Shown: positions 8,260 through 16,579 of the stretch, one piece after another | Position numbering within the stretch: the stretch's first letter is position 1 | Layout of the letters: each line of letters begins with the position of its first letter | Assembly (NCBI RefSeq): GCF_001456155.1 | Contig: NZ_CP013293.1 | Coordinates: 2,914,001 to 2,978,000, forward strand | Source: Chryseobacterium sp. IHB B 17019 | Lineage (GTDB): Bacteria > Bacteroidota > Bacteroidia > Flavobacteriales > Weeksellaceae | Direction of reading: 5' to 3' | DNA: 64,000 nt | The notes under the pieces: generated by a model | What the model saw: only the letters and a program-made list of their open reading frames with translations | Databases searched by the model: none | Told to the model about the DNA's origin: nothing | Made by a program: the position numbers and the translations under genes

Positions 8260-8715
8260 TTACTGAATTTCAATCATTCGGGGAGCTTGCTTTTTAGCGT
8301 TTTCCGTTTTAGGAATCGTTAATCTTAAAACACCGTTTTCATATTTAGCTTCAATCCGATCTTCATCTACAACATCCTTTGGAAGCTGGAAACTTCGCTG
8401 AAAAGACTGATAGCTGAATTCCCGACGTGTGTAGTTTCCATTATCTTCTTCCGTCTGATTTTTCTTTGAAGAAGAGATCGTAAGCAAGCTTCCTTCCATG
8501 GTAATTTCAAAGTCTTGCTTTTCCATACCCGGAGCTGCTACCCCCACTTCAAAATTTTCCGCATTTTCCTTAATATTCACAGAAGGAATAGTGGTAAGTG
8601 TGGAAGAAAAATTGTTATTGCCCCAATTAAAAAGTTCGCGGTTAAAAAAATCGTCGAACAACATACGTGGATTTGCAGGGAGCAAACTGCCATTCTTTCT
8701 TTTTACGATTGACAT
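8260..8715 (-). CDS. Small heat shock protein, Hsp20/alpha-crystallin family
   Basis: This 151-residue ATP-independent chaperone would hold unfolded proteins in a refoldable state in the cytoplasm. The alpha-crystallin domain covers roughly residues 40-140: NIKENAENFEVGVAAPGM, YTRREFSYQSFQRSFQLP, and the conserved strand YENGVLRLTIPK. The C-terminal tail contains the hydrophobic IEIQ end instead of a classic IXI motif. It is monocistronic with its own terminator. Upstream lie a sigma-54-like element (8769-8784) and a TGTCA/TGACA dyad (8802-8830), which may control heat or stress induction; that regulation is inference. Confidence 0.93.
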   Translation of the reverse strand: MSIVKRKNGSLLPANPRMLFDDFFNRELFNWGNNNFSSTLTTIPSVNIKENAENFEVGVAAPGMEKQDFEITMEGSLLTISSSKKNQTEEDNGNYTRREFSYQSFQRSFQLPKDVVDEDRIEAKYENGVLRLTIPKTENAKKQAPRMIEIQ

Positions 8716-8768
8716 AATTACGAATTTTTAAGGTTAAACAATAAATTAATAACACACTTGAAAATTCA

Positions 8769-8784
8769 CAAACAATATACCAAT
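8769..8784 (-). promoter_or_regulatory. Sigma-54-like -24/-12 element before hsp20
   Basis: Reading the - strand, TTGGTATATTGTTTGT has GG, ten bases, then GT. The RpoN consensus is GG-N10-GC with TTGG-A and TTGC boxes, so only the last C is replaced. The predicted start would leave a leader of about 40 bases. This is a pattern match only. Confidence 0.35.
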
Positions 8785-8801
8785 CTATATAATGGAAAAA
8801 A

Positions 8802-8830
8802 TGTCATAATCAATGTGAAAAAATGACATA
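8802..8830. promoter_or_regulatory. Inverted repeat upstream of hsp20
   Basis: ATGTCAT (8802-8808) and ATGACAT (8824-8830) are exact inverted copies 15 bases apart. On the - strand each is followed by TTTTTTC, making a pair of similar boxes. It could be an activator or repressor site for hsp20. Confidence 0.4.
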
Positions 8831-8850
8831 TACCACTAACTAACAGACTC

Positions 8851-9624
8851 TTACAAATAATTATTCTGTACTAGCCAAGCCGTAATTCTTTTAAGAGTAA
8901 GTGCATTTGGATCTACTGCTGAGGAAAGAAATTTCACATTATCTTTCTGTGGAATTGAAACGATTTTACGAACCTTATCCTTAGCTGTAAACAATTCAAA
9001 GTTCTGGGCATTGTTTCCTCCCGCAAAACTTATTTTGGCAACCATTACTCCATCAGGAATGTAAAATTCATAAGAATCCTGACCGCCTGAGCTCCCTGTA
9101 GACTTAAAGAATCCTATTTTTTCTCCGCCCTGTTCGATAGATTTATTTTCTTTTAATTCAATCGGCCAGTTTTTGTTGCGGGATACCAGTGAATAATTTA
9201 CGGCAGTTCTTGGTGTGACACCTTTTGATGCAATCAGTTCCGTTACTTTACCTTCATTCAGGCTATTTCCTTCAATGATACCGCCTTTTCCAATCAGGTT
9301 TACGAAGCCCTTCTCCATACCCAACGTTGATAATTTAAAAATTCCAACCTGATTTGTCGGTAGAAAAGTGAAACGGTAATACATACTTGTATTGTCATTT
9401 TTATCCCCTTCAAATTCCGTACTCAAAACTGCAATCACCAATTTTTCGCCGTCCATCGAATAAAGGTTAAAATTTTTCGTCAGTCCAAAATTTTGTTTCT
9501 GTACCTCTACTTTACCTATTTTATTACCATCTACAGCAATGATATTGTTTTTGTAATCAACTTTTTGAGCAGATAAAAAAATGTTTATTCCAAGTATAAA
9601 CAAAAAAGTAAAAATTGTCTTCAT
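8851..9624 (-). CDS. Secreted or periplasmic protein of unknown function
   Basis: This 257-residue protein has a clear Sec signal peptide (MKTIFTFLFILGINIFLSAQ, cleavage likely after the SAQ). The mature part is soluble and beta-rich in appearance, with a glycine-rich stretch in the middle (LIGKGGIIEGNSLNEG) and KSTGSSGGQDSYEFYIPDG. There is no lipobox and no type IX sorting domain. I do not recognise a family. It stands alone between hsp20 and the divergent Ku gene, and nothing around it points to a function. Confidence 0.75.
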   Translation of the reverse strand: MKTIFTFLFILGINIFLSAQKVDYKNNIIAVDGNKIGKVEVQKQNFGLTKNFNLYSMDGEKLVIAVLSTEFEGDKNDNTSMYYRFTFLPTNQVGIFKLSTLGMEKGFVNLIGKGGIIEGNSLNEGKVTELIASKGVTPRTAVNYSLVSRNKNWPIELKENKSIEQGGEKIGFFKSTGSSGGQDSYEFYIPDGVMVAKISFAGGNNAQNFELFTAKDKVRKIVSIPQKDNVKFLSSAVDPNALTLKRITAWLVQNNYL

Positions 9625-9799
9625 TTAAATATATTTATGGGCTTAAATTACAAATAATAAATTAACCGCTTAACCACTTTATTTCCTGTATTTTTCCATT
9701 ATAGCGATCCTTATTTTTAATCTAAACTAAAAAATACCACATTTAATAAATATTTTTCACTCGGCACAATCATTGCACGCTCTTACAAAACGTGAGACA

Positions 9800-10585
9800 A
9801 TGAAAGCAATTTGGAACGGCGCCATTGGCTTTGGTTTAGTCAATATTCCTGTAAAAATCTACTCCGCCACAGAAACCAGCAAATTGGATTTGGATATGCT
9901 TGATAAATCCGATTTTTCCAATATTAAATTCAAAAGAGTAAACGAAAGTACAGGTAAAGAAGTGAAATGGGAAAACATTGTAAAAGGTTATCTCATGGAC
10001 GACAGGTACATCATTCTCGAAGAGGAAGACTATGAAGCGGCAAGCCCTGAGAAATCAAAAATTCTTTCCATAGACCAGTTCGTAAAAGAGATAGAAGTTG
10101 ACAGCGTTTACTTTGAAAATCCTTATTATCTGGAACCTCAGAAAAATGGTGAAAATGCTTACAGACTTTTATTAAAAGCCTTATCTGAAACAGAAATGGT
10201 AGGCGTTGGAACCTTCGTCCTTCGTGAAAGTGAAGCGATTGGAATGATACGCCCTTACAATGATGAGGTTTTGGTTTTGAACCGCTTACGATTTGCTCAG
10301 GAAATCCGGGATTATAAAGATTTAAAAATCCCAGCCAAAAAAGCTCCGAAACCCGCTGAGCTCAAAATGGCGATCAGTCTCATAGAACAACTTTCGCAGG
10401 AATTCGATCCTTTCATGTATAAAGATACTTATACCGAATCTTTAATGAAAATTATTAAGCAAAAAGCGAAAGGTAAGAATGTAAAAGCTAAAAAAGCCGA
10501 ACCTGCTAAAGAAGGTAAAGTGATTGACTTAATGGCACAATTAAAAGCCAGTTTACAAACTTCAAAATCTAAAAACGCATCGTAA
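9800..10585 (+). CDS. ku: Ku protein, non-homologous end joining
   Basis: Bacterial Ku forms a homodimeric ring that binds double-strand DNA ends and recruits LigD. The 261 residues begin MKAIWNGAIGFGLVNIPVK, the hallmark Ku N-terminus, followed by the Ku core beta-barrel (VKGYLMDDRYIILEEEDYE). The C-terminal ~40 residues are a Lys-rich extension, also usual. ATG 9800 is chosen; an upstream TTG at 9773 only adds non-homologous residues. The stop overlaps the start of the next gene as TAATG, so Ku and LigD are translationally coupled and must be one operon. Confidence 0.96.
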   Translation: MKAIWNGAIGFGLVNIPVKIYSATETSKLDLDMLDKSDFSNIKFKRVNESTGKEVKWENIVKGYLMDDRYIILEEEDYEAASPEKSKILSIDQFVKEIEVDSVYFENPYYLEPQKNGENAYRLLLKALSETEMVGVGTFVLRESEAIGMIRPYNDEVLVLNRLRFAQEIRDYKDLKIPAKKAPKPAELKMAISLIEQLSQEFDPFMYKDTYTESLMKIIKQKAKGKNVKAKKAEPAKEGKVIDLMAQLKASLQTSKSKNAS

Positions 10586-11187
10586 TGGCTCTCAAAGATT
10601 ATAACGCAAAAAGGAAATTTGACGAAACAAGTGAACCCAAGGGAAAAGCAAAAAAGAGTAAAGACAAGCTTATTTTTGTGATTCAAAGGCATGCGGCGTC
10701 ACGCCTTCACTATGATTTTCGTTTGGAAATGGAAGGCGTTCTGAAAAGCTGGGCTGTTCCAAAAGGCCCATCATTGGATCCAAAAGACAAACGCCTGGCG
10801 ATGATGGTAGAAGATCACCCTTACGATTACAAAGATTTTGAAGGAAACATTCCTGAAGGAAATTACGGAGCCGGGCAGGTAGAAATCTGGGACAGCGGAA
10901 CTTATGAGCCATTAGATAATGATTCAAAGCTTTCCGATGAAAAGGAATTGCTGAAAGAATTACATGCCGGTTCGTTGAAATTTATTTTATACGGAAAAAA
11001 ACTGAAAGGAGAATTTGCTTTGGTTAAAATGAAAAATAACGAAGATAATTCGTGGCTTTTAATTAAACATAAAGATGAATTTGCAGAAAGTAATTATGAT
11101 GCAGAGGAAAACACTTCACCGAAATCTTTAGTTACAAAATTTTTAGAGGAAAAAAAAAGCCTAAAAAACGCCAAAAAGAAATCGTAA
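10585..11187 (+). CDS. ligD: LigD 3'-phosphoesterase domain (separate frame)
   Basis: These 200 residues correspond to the PE domain of LigD, which trims 3'-phosphate and 3'-ribonucleotide ends before ligation. The catalytic set known from Pseudomonas LigD is present: His36, His42, Asp44, Arg46 in HAASRLHYDFRLE, His78 in EDHPY and Tyr82. The domain ends near residue 165, followed by a charged linker. Translation stops after LKNAKKKS, but reading one base back at the A9 run (11150-11158) continues without a stop into the ligase-polymerase frame. Either this is a stand-alone PE protein, or the N-terminal third of a frameshifted PE-Lig-Pol enzyme. Confidence 0.92.
   Translation: MALKDYNAKRKFDETSEPKGKAKKSKDKLIFVIQRHAASRLHYDFRLEMEGVLKSWAVPKGPSLDPKDKRLAMMVEDHPYDYKDFEGNIPEGNYGAGQVEIWDSGTYEPLDNDSKLSDEKELLKELHAGSLKFILYGKKLKGEFALVKMKNNEDNSWLLIKHKDEFAESNYDAEENTSPKSLVTKFLEEKKSLKNAKKKS
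11150..11158 (+). other. A9 run with a slippery heptamer at the LigD frame break
   Basis: Nine A in a row hold A-AAA-AAA in the PE frame (11151-11157), the classic -1 slippery heptamer also used by dnaX. A -1 shift, or an mRNA or genomic copy with ten A, joins the PE domain to the ligase-polymerase frame and gives a single 856-residue LigD. It could equally be an indel mutation or a base-calling error in a homopolymer. Confidence 0.85.
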
Positions 11188-11225
11188 ATTCAGAAACCAA
11201 GCCAAGGTTCCAAAAATTTAATTCG

Positions 11226-13154
11226 TTGGTTGACGAAAAAAAATTAAAAAATTTCATCAGGCCCATGCTTGCGAAATCCTATGAAAAAGCATTCGATGAT
11301 GAAGACTGGATTTTTGAAATAAAATGGGACGGCTATCGTGCCATTGCAGATCTTAGCAAAGATGACCCCCTATTTTACTCGCGAAACGGGATTTCTTTTT
11401 TATCAAAATTTGAAAAAGTTTCCGAGGATTTTGAGAACCAAATACACAAAATGATTCTTGATGGTGAAATTGTAGCTTACGATGACACGGGAAAACCAAA
11501 CTTTCAATTGCTTCAACAAATCGGTGATAACCCAAATCTGGCCTTAGTTTATCAGGTTTTTGATATTCTTTGGCTCAATGGCCATTCCACGGAAAATATT
11601 CCTTTAGTTCAAAGAAAAGAGCTTTTAAAAGATGCTTTAATTGAAACTGATGTAATCAAATATTGCTATCATATTCCGGAAAAAGGAATCGATTTTTTTG
11701 AACAGATGAAAAAAATGAAGCTGGAAGGCATGATCGCGAAAAAAGCAGACAGCCTTTATGTTGAAAATCACAGAACTACGGATTGGCTTAAAATAAAATT
11801 CACCAATACGGAAGAAGTCATTATTTGTGGATTTACGGAGCCTCGAGGTTCAAGACAAGGTTTCGGAGCTTTAATTTTAGGAAAATATATTGACGGAAAG
11901 CTGATTTATTCCGGACATACGGGAACAGGTTTTAATAAAGAATCATTAAGTCGAATGTATGAAAGGCTTAAAAAATTGGTGGTAAAAACTTCTCCATTTG
12001 AGAAAAAACCTAAAACAAATATGCCCGTCACATGGGTGAAACCCGAATTGGTGTGTGAAATTAAATTCTCTGAAATCACCAAAGACGGGATTTTCCGGCA
12101 TCCTGTTTTTGTTACTCTCCGTGAAGATAAAAATCCTGAAGAAATCAGTGATTCGACGAATAATATAAGTCAAATTAATGAAAACCCTAAAGAAATGAAA
12201 ACTAACCCTGCACCGAAAAAAACCACAAAAACCTCCGAAAAAGAAAAAGAAATTACTTTGAACAGACATAAAGTAAAACTGACCAATCAGGATAAAATAT
12301 ATTTCCCGAAAGAAGGCATTACAAAAGGTGATGTGGTAGAATATTACCAGTCTGTTGCGGAATATATTTTGCCTCATCTAAAAAACCGTCCGCTTTCTTT
12401 GAACCGTTTCCCAAATGGAATTGAAGAGCAGAGTTTTTATCAAAAAGATGCAAGCGACAATATTCCGGATTGGGTAAAAACAACGCAGGTGTATTCCGAA
12501 TCCAATGATAAATACATCGATTATATTTATTGTAATGACAAGGCGACTTTGGCTTATTTAAATAATTTGGGCTGTATTGATCTTAATCCATGGAATTCTT
12601 CCCTTCCCGATTTGGAACATCCTGATTTTCTGGTTTTAGACCTTGACCCTTCCAAGAAAAATACATTTGATGATGTGATTGAAACGGCTTTGCAGGTGAA
12701 TGAAGTTTTAAAATCCATTAAAGTTAAAGGCTATTGCAAGACTTCCGGAAGTACGGGAATTCACGTTTATATTCCGATGGGTGGAAAATATGATTTTGAC
12801 CAGGTGAAAGATTTTGCCCATATTTTAATGAAGCAGGTTCATGAACAACTTCCAAAAATTACGACATTAGAAAGGAGTTTACAGAAAAGGGATGATAAGA
12901 AAATTTATCTTGATTATCTTCAAAACAGAACAGGGCAGACATTGGCAAGTGCTTACAGCCTGAGACCAAAAGAGGGTGCTTCCGTTTCGATGCCGTTGGA
13001 TTGGGATGAGGTAAAACCCGGTATGAGGCCAACGGATTTTAACATTCATAATGCTTTGGATAGAATTAAAGAAAAAGGAGATTTGTTTAAACCTGTTTTA
13101 GGACAGGGAATTGATATGATGAAAGCGTTGGAATTGTTGCAGGGTGCCGAATAA
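11226..13154 (+). CDS. ligD: LigD ligase-polymerase part
   Basis: This is an ATP-dependent DNA ligase fused to a primase-like polymerase, the catalytic core of bacterial NHEJ. From the TTG at 11226 the protein has 642 residues. The ligase domain contains the nucleotidyl-transfer lysine Lys33 in EIKWDGYR, with EGMIAKKADSLY and WLKIKF as later motifs. A Lys/Thr/Glu-rich linker follows at ~310-345. The polymerase domain then carries the metal-binding VLDLDPSKK and the KTSGSTGIHVYIP motif. Domain order is PE-Lig-Pol. The frame is open upstream to the A9 run with no convincing start: TTG is weak, and the first ATG lies inside the conserved IRPMLAK. That favours expression as a fusion. Confidence 0.92.
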   Translation: MVDEKKLKNFIRPMLAKSYEKAFDDEDWIFEIKWDGYRAIADLSKDDPLFYSRNGISFLSKFEKVSEDFENQIHKMILDGEIVAYDDTGKPNFQLLQQIGDNPNLALVYQVFDILWLNGHSTENIPLVQRKELLKDALIETDVIKYCYHIPEKGIDFFEQMKKMKLEGMIAKKADSLYVENHRTTDWLKIKFTNTEEVIICGFTEPRGSRQGFGALILGKYIDGKLIYSGHTGTGFNKESLSRMYERLKKLVVKTSPFEKKPKTNMPVTWVKPELVCEIKFSEITKDGIFRHPVFVTLREDKNPEEISDSTNNISQINENPKEMKTNPAPKKTTKTSEKEKEITLNRHKVKLTNQDKIYFPKEGITKGDVVEYYQSVAEYILPHLKNRPLSLNRFPNGIEEQSFYQKDASDNIPDWVKTTQVYSESNDKYIDYIYCNDKATLAYLNNLGCIDLNPWNSSLPDLEHPDFLVLDLDPSKKNTFDDVIETALQVNEVLKSIKVKGYCKTSGSTGIHVYIPMGGKYDFDQVKDFAHILMKQVHEQLPKITTLERSLQKRDDKKIYLDYLQNRTGQTLASAYSLRPKEGASVSMPLDWDEVKPGMRPTDFNIHNALDRIKEKGDLFKPVLGQGIDMMKALELLQGAE

Positions 13155-13159
13155 TTATC

Positions 13160-13167
13160 TATTTTTG
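13160..13167 (+). promoter_or_regulatory. -7 box of the YcxB-like gene
   Basis: TATTTTTG matches TAnnTTTG and lies 34 bases before the ATG, just after the LigD stop codon. Confidence 0.4.
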
Positions 13168-13201
13168 GAGTGATAAAATTCTATCATTTCCACTAATAAT
13201 T

Positions 13202-13741
13202 ATGAACGAAAATATTACCATTGAACTTTCTTTTAATGAGAAATTTGAAAGAGAAAATCAAAATTTTTATTTTAAATATGTTTGGAGTAAATCTTTTAAA
13301 GGCTGGATAAGAATTATAATTTTCACTTTGGTCTTTTTACTTTTAGGTTTTTATCCTATAAAAAATTTTGAAACAAGCTTACTTTTTTATCTTTTTAGAT
13401 ACGGTGGAATCTTTCTTTGTGGATATTGTTTTATCTTGATTTATCAATATTTTATATCCAAAAGGAAATTCAAAAAAGAAGCCGATAAAATTATTACTGA
13501 ATATAAAAATAAAAATGAATCTTCTTTTATTATTTTAGATCAAAAAAGTATTGAATTTAAAAATCCTTTCACTACTGTTAATACTATTTGGGAAAAGATT
13601 TCTTATATAAAATTAAACGATTATATTTTTGTTAATGCTATAAGCAATTTATATTTCATCATTAATAAATCTGAACTTAAAGATGGTGAATTTGAAATTT
13701 TATTAAATTATCTTCAGAAATACTCTCAACAACAAAAATAA
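13202..13741 (+). CDS. YcxB-like membrane protein
   Basis: This 179-residue protein has two hydrophobic helices at about residues 38-55 and 62-86. They are followed by a charged stretch and a C-terminal beta-rich domain with the pattern IILDQKSIEFKNPFTTVNTIWEKI. That layout matches YcxB-like proteins, which are membrane anchored, small and of unknown function. The coding sequence is visibly A/T richer than the LigD genes upstream. It ends one base before the convergent SDR gene, with no terminator between them. Confidence 0.7.
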   Translation: MNENITIELSFNEKFERENQNFYFKYVWSKSFKGWIRIIIFTLVFLLLGFYPIKNFETSLLFYLFRYGGIFLCGYCFILIYQYFISKRKFKKEADKIITEYKNKNESSFIILDQKSIEFKNPFTTVNTIWEKISYIKLNDYIFVNAISNLYFIINKSELKDGEFEILLNYLQKYSQQQK

Positions 13742-14473
13742 CTACGGAAGTTTCGCCACCAAACTTTCCGGCAGTACTTTCAAAATTAAATAAATAATCT
13801 TCCATTTAAAATTCGGAACGATGGTGAAAGAATTTCCGGCATTGACAATGAATTTTGCAACATAATCCGGCTCCATCATTAAGCTTTTGTTGAGTTCCAG
13901 GCCAGCATTGATTTTTGTATTTATATAACCGATAACCAAAGCATTAACTTTAATATTTTTTGAAGCCAATTCTTGTCTCAAACCAGCTAAATAAGTTGTA
14001 AAAGCAGCTTTTGTACTTCCGTACACGAAATTACTTTTTCGTCCTCTCACACCCGAAAGTGATGACAATCCAATAATTCTTTCCAGATTTTTATTGCTTT
14101 CATCCATCGCAATAATATTAAGGATGGAAACAGCACCCATATAATTTACCATCATCATTTGGTGGCTTCCTTTGAAATTTCTCAAAGCCTTTTCATTGTC
14201 CACTAAAAAACCCGCCGCGTAAACTACAATATGAGGTTTTACAGGTAGCTCATCATAAAATTCTTGATGGGAATCGAAATCTACAACATCAAAACTTAAT
14301 ATAGAAACTTTTGAGTTGAGATTATTTTCCATAACAAAATTTTCCAAAGAATCTGTATTTCTCGATGCAGCAATAACGGAAAATCCTTTTTCAATGTATT
14401 GTTTGATACATTGTTTTGCAACATCGGAATTGGCACCCAGAATGAGAACGGTTTTGTTTGTGTTTTGATTCAT
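13742..14473 (-). CDS. Short-chain dehydrogenase/reductase (SDR)
   Basis: This 243-residue NAD(P)-dependent oxidoreductase has a Rossmann nucleotide motif near the N-terminus (VLILGANSDVAKQ, an atypical G-A-N-S-D form of TGxxxGxG). Asp near residue 62 sits in SFDVVDF. The catalytic set is Ser in GLSSLSG and Tyr-x-x-x-Lys in VYGSTKAA. The GANSD motif and overall pattern recall SDRs that act in arabinose (DprE2-like) or surface-polysaccharide chemistry, but the substrate cannot be assigned. It is single, and convergent with the YcxB-like gene. Confidence 0.85.
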   Translation of the reverse strand: MNQNTNKTVLILGANSDVAKQCIKQYIEKGFSVIAASRNTDSLENFVMENNLNSKVSILSFDVVDFDSHQEFYDELPVKPHIVVYAAGFLVDNEKALRNFKGSHQMMMVNYMGAVSILNIIAMDESNKNLERIIGLSSLSGVRGRKSNFVYGSTKAAFTTYLAGLRQELASKNIKVNALVIGYINTKINAGLELNKSLMMEPDYVAKFIVNAGNSFTIVPNFKWKIIYLILKVLPESLVAKLP

Positions 14474-14635
14474 TGAGCAAAGATAATTTAAACCACAAAT
14501 TCCACAAATATTTCCACTAAGAAGAACACAAATTAAAAGATCATGTCATACATAGTATTGTTATCCTAAAAGCATCTAGATTACTTTCTTAGATATTTCA
14601 GAATGACAAACTAAGTGTAATATAAATGAGGTTAT

Positions 14636-14677
14636 AAAAAGTTTCGGCGGGGTGAGCTTTGCTCACCCCGCCGAAAC
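14636..14677 (-). terminator. Perfect 17-bp GC-rich hairpin downstream of yajC
   Basis: The arm at 14641-14657 (GTTTCGGCGGGGTGAGC) is the exact complement of 14661-14677 with a three-base loop. On the - strand it is followed by five T, so it can end the nusB-DUF1573-yajC transcript. It is strikingly GC-rich for this DNA and looks like a repetitive extragenic element used as a terminator. Confidence 0.8.
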
Positions 14678-14700
14678 GAAATATCTTAAAAACTAAAAAA

Positions 14701-15072
14701 TTATTTCTTTTCAGTTTCAATCTCTTTTTTATCATCTGCTTTTTCAGCAGCTTTTGCTTTATCTCCAAAACGAGCTTCTGTAAATTCTCTTGAAACAGCT
14801 GCTTTTTCGAATTTCAGTTTTCCTGATAATGTTTCAATCACGAAACCATCATCCTGAACCTGAGCTATTCTTCCGTGAAGCCCTGAAGTAAGCACTACTC
14901 TTGTTCCTACTTTTAAAGTTTCCTGGAAGTTTTTTTCCTGTTTTTGTTTTCTCATTTGAGGTCTTATCATTAAAAAATAAAAACCTACAAACATCACCCC
15001 CATCATGATCAGCATCATGGAAGAATTTCCTCCTGCTGCGGGTGCTTGTAAAAAAATTGTTAGTATATTCAT
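14701..15072 (-). CDS. yajC: Preprotein translocase subunit YajC
   Basis: YajC is a small membrane partner of the SecDF-SecYEG translocase. The 123 residues start with a short N-terminal segment and one membrane helix (SSMMLIMMGVMFVGFYFLMI). The conserved RPQMRKQKQEKNFQETLKVG and GLHGRIAQVQDD motifs of the soluble part follow. The C-terminus is a Lys/Glu/Ala-rich tail. It lies 4 bases after the DUF1573 gene in the nusB-DUF1573-yajC operon, an arrangement common in Bacteroidetes. Confidence 0.95.
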   Translation of the reverse strand: MNILTIFLQAPAAGGNSSMMLIMMGVMFVGFYFLMIRPQMRKQKQEKNFQETLKVGTRVVLTSGLHGRIAQVQDDGFVIETLSGKLKFEKAAVSREFTEARFGDKAKAAEKADDKKEIETEKK

Positions 15073-15076
15073 TATA

Positions 15077-15583
15077 TTATGGTTGAATATTCGCTGTGAA
15101 TGTTAATTTAATAGGAGCTTTTTCCACATTAGCATACACATCTGCAAATTTGCTTACGTTTCCGTCAAAGTTTGTAGAATCGAAGTGTAATGTAATCTTT
15201 CCTTTTTTACCAGGCATGATTGGCTCTTTAGTAAAATCACCGGCTGTACATCCACATCCAGGCTTTACTTCAGAAATTACCAACGGATTAGTTCCCGTAT
15301 TTGTCACTTCGTAAATATGGTCTACTTTATCCCCTTTTTTGATATTTCCAAAATCGAAGCTGTTTTCAGAAAGGGCAATTGTTGTTAATGGCTGGTTTGA
15401 AGCTGGCGCCGGAGTTTCTCCTGCCGTCAACATTTTAGTTGATGCAGAATCACCCGGAGTTGCAGCTGTAGCAGCAGAATCCGTTGCAACTTCTGTACCT
15501 GTAACTTCTTTGTTTTCTTTTTTACATGAAGTCAAACCAAAGCCTATGATAGACAAAGCGATAATTGATAACGTCTTTTTCAT
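15077..15583 (-). CDS. DUF1573 lipoprotein
   Basis: This 168-residue lipoprotein has signal peptide MKKTLSIIALSIIGFGLTSC with the lipidated Cys at residue 20. An Ala/Thr/Ser/Pro-rich linker (about residues 25-65) follows. The DUF1573 domain then shows the standard FDFGNIKKGD, NTGTNPLVISEVKPGCGC and PGKKGKI motifs, which resemble an Ig-like ASH/MSP fold. The GCGCT cysteines are conserved in the family. The function is not known. It sits between nusB and yajC, one base after nusB. Confidence 0.88.
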   Translation of the reverse strand: MKKTLSIIALSIIGFGLTSCKKENKEVTGTEVATDSAATAATPGDSASTKMLTAGETPAPASNQPLTTIALSENSFDFGNIKKGDKVDHIYEVTNTGTNPLVISEVKPGCGCTAGDFTKEPIMPGKKGKITLHFDSTNFDGNVSKFADVYANVEKAPIKLTFTANIQP

Positions 15584-15584
15584 T

Positions 15585-16490
15585 TTATATTCTATTTAGA
15601 TCTTTACAATATTTATCCAAAATCCCGTTAATAAAAATATTCGAACGGTCGGTAGCAAATACTTTTGCAATCTCGATATATTCATTGATAATAACTCTTG
15701 AAGGTGTAAAAGGAAAGTTGTCAATCTCCGTAATAGCTGCCGATAAAATCACTTTATCCATTAAAGAAACTCTTTCCAAATCCCAGTTTTCCAGTCTTTC
15801 TTCCAGTTTCTTTTCGTTACTTTCCCAGCTGTTCAGAGTATCTCTTAACAATTTTCCGGCAAAATCTTTATCATCCTCATCTTTAATCATCTTAATTAAA
15901 GTTCTGCTTTCTTCATCTTCTTTCAGGAAACCAATTGTTTTTTGAACCATTGAGTTGGCAATGTGGATATCATCATACCAGGAAAGTTCTTTATCTCCAA
16001 GATAATCATGAAAATCATCATTTTCAGCGATATATCTTAAAAATAATTTACCGATGAATTTTTGATCATCTTCAAAAGAATACCCATCTTCTTTCATGAA
16101 ATCCTGATATCGTTTTCCTGCCGTAATCCTCTGAAAGGTTTTTACCAGCAAATCATCATGCATATCCCATTTCAATTCTTTATGCTGTCCTGTAAAGAAC
16201 AGTCTTTCCGGATTTTCTTCCAGCTTGATTAAGACCTGATTGTTGATGAATTTCTGATTAGGATTAGTATTAGCATCAGTTTTAATATATTTATTTTTAC
16301 CAATCTCAATTTGATGTTCTGCCAATTCTTTCAGGGCTACCAAAAAATTAAGCTGATAAATGTATAGATGATAGATTTTCTCTATACTTGTAAACATATT
16401 TTTCTCTAATACATCAAATTTTACAGGGTTCTGGTAATATGAATACACAGTCTGTACTATTTTTTCACGGATTTGTCGTCTTCCTAACAT
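15585..16490 (-). CDS. nusB: Transcription antitermination protein NusB (long Bacteroidetes form)
   Basis: NusB binds boxA RNA with S10 and supports rRNA antitermination. This version has 301 residues. The classical NusB fold is at the C-terminus: ELSWYDDIHIANSM, LDKVILSAAITEI-like VSLMDKVILSAAITEI, and PSRVIINEYIEIAKVF. An N-terminal half of about 150 residues (MLGRRQIREKIVQTVYSY) is typical of Bacteroidetes homologues. It is the first gene of the operon. A TATCTTTG box on this strand (16511-16518) lies 21 bases before the start. Confidence 0.93.
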   Translation of the reverse strand: MLGRRQIREKIVQTVYSYYQNPVKFDVLEKNMFTSIEKIYHLYIYQLNFLVALKELAEHQIEIGKNKYIKTDANTNPNQKFINNQVLIKLEENPERLFFTGQHKELKWDMHDDLLVKTFQRITAGKRYQDFMKEDGYSFEDDQKFIGKLFLRYIAENDDFHDYLGDKELSWYDDIHIANSMVQKTIGFLKEDEESRTLIKMIKDEDDKDFAGKLLRDTLNSWESNEKKLEERLENWDLERVSLMDKVILSAAITEIDNFPFTPSRVIINEYIEIAKVFATDRSNIFINGILDKYCKDLNRI

Positions 16491-16510
16491 TCAAAGAGCT
16501 TTTATGACGG

Positions 16511-16518
16511 CAAAGATA
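16511..16518 (-). promoter_or_regulatory. -7 box of nusB
   Basis: Read on the - strand this is TATCTTTG, a perfect TAnnTTTG match. I see no TTG at the expected -33 spacing. Confidence 0.5.
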
Positions 16519-16562
16519 CAAAATTTAAAATTGATGAAATTCGTTATATGATCACATTTTCG

Positions 16563-16570
16563 TAATTTTG
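16563..16570 (+). promoter_or_regulatory. -7 box of the ABC transporter gene
   Basis: TAATTTTG fits TAnnTTTG and ends 9 bases before the ATG at 16580, so the transcript would have almost no leader. Confidence 0.45.
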
Positions 16571-16579
16571 TAAAACTTT

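Noticed and set aside
11946..12377. 143-codon frame on the - strand inside LigD
   Set aside because: Antisense to the well supported ligase-polymerase frame, His/Phe-rich as shadow frames usually are.
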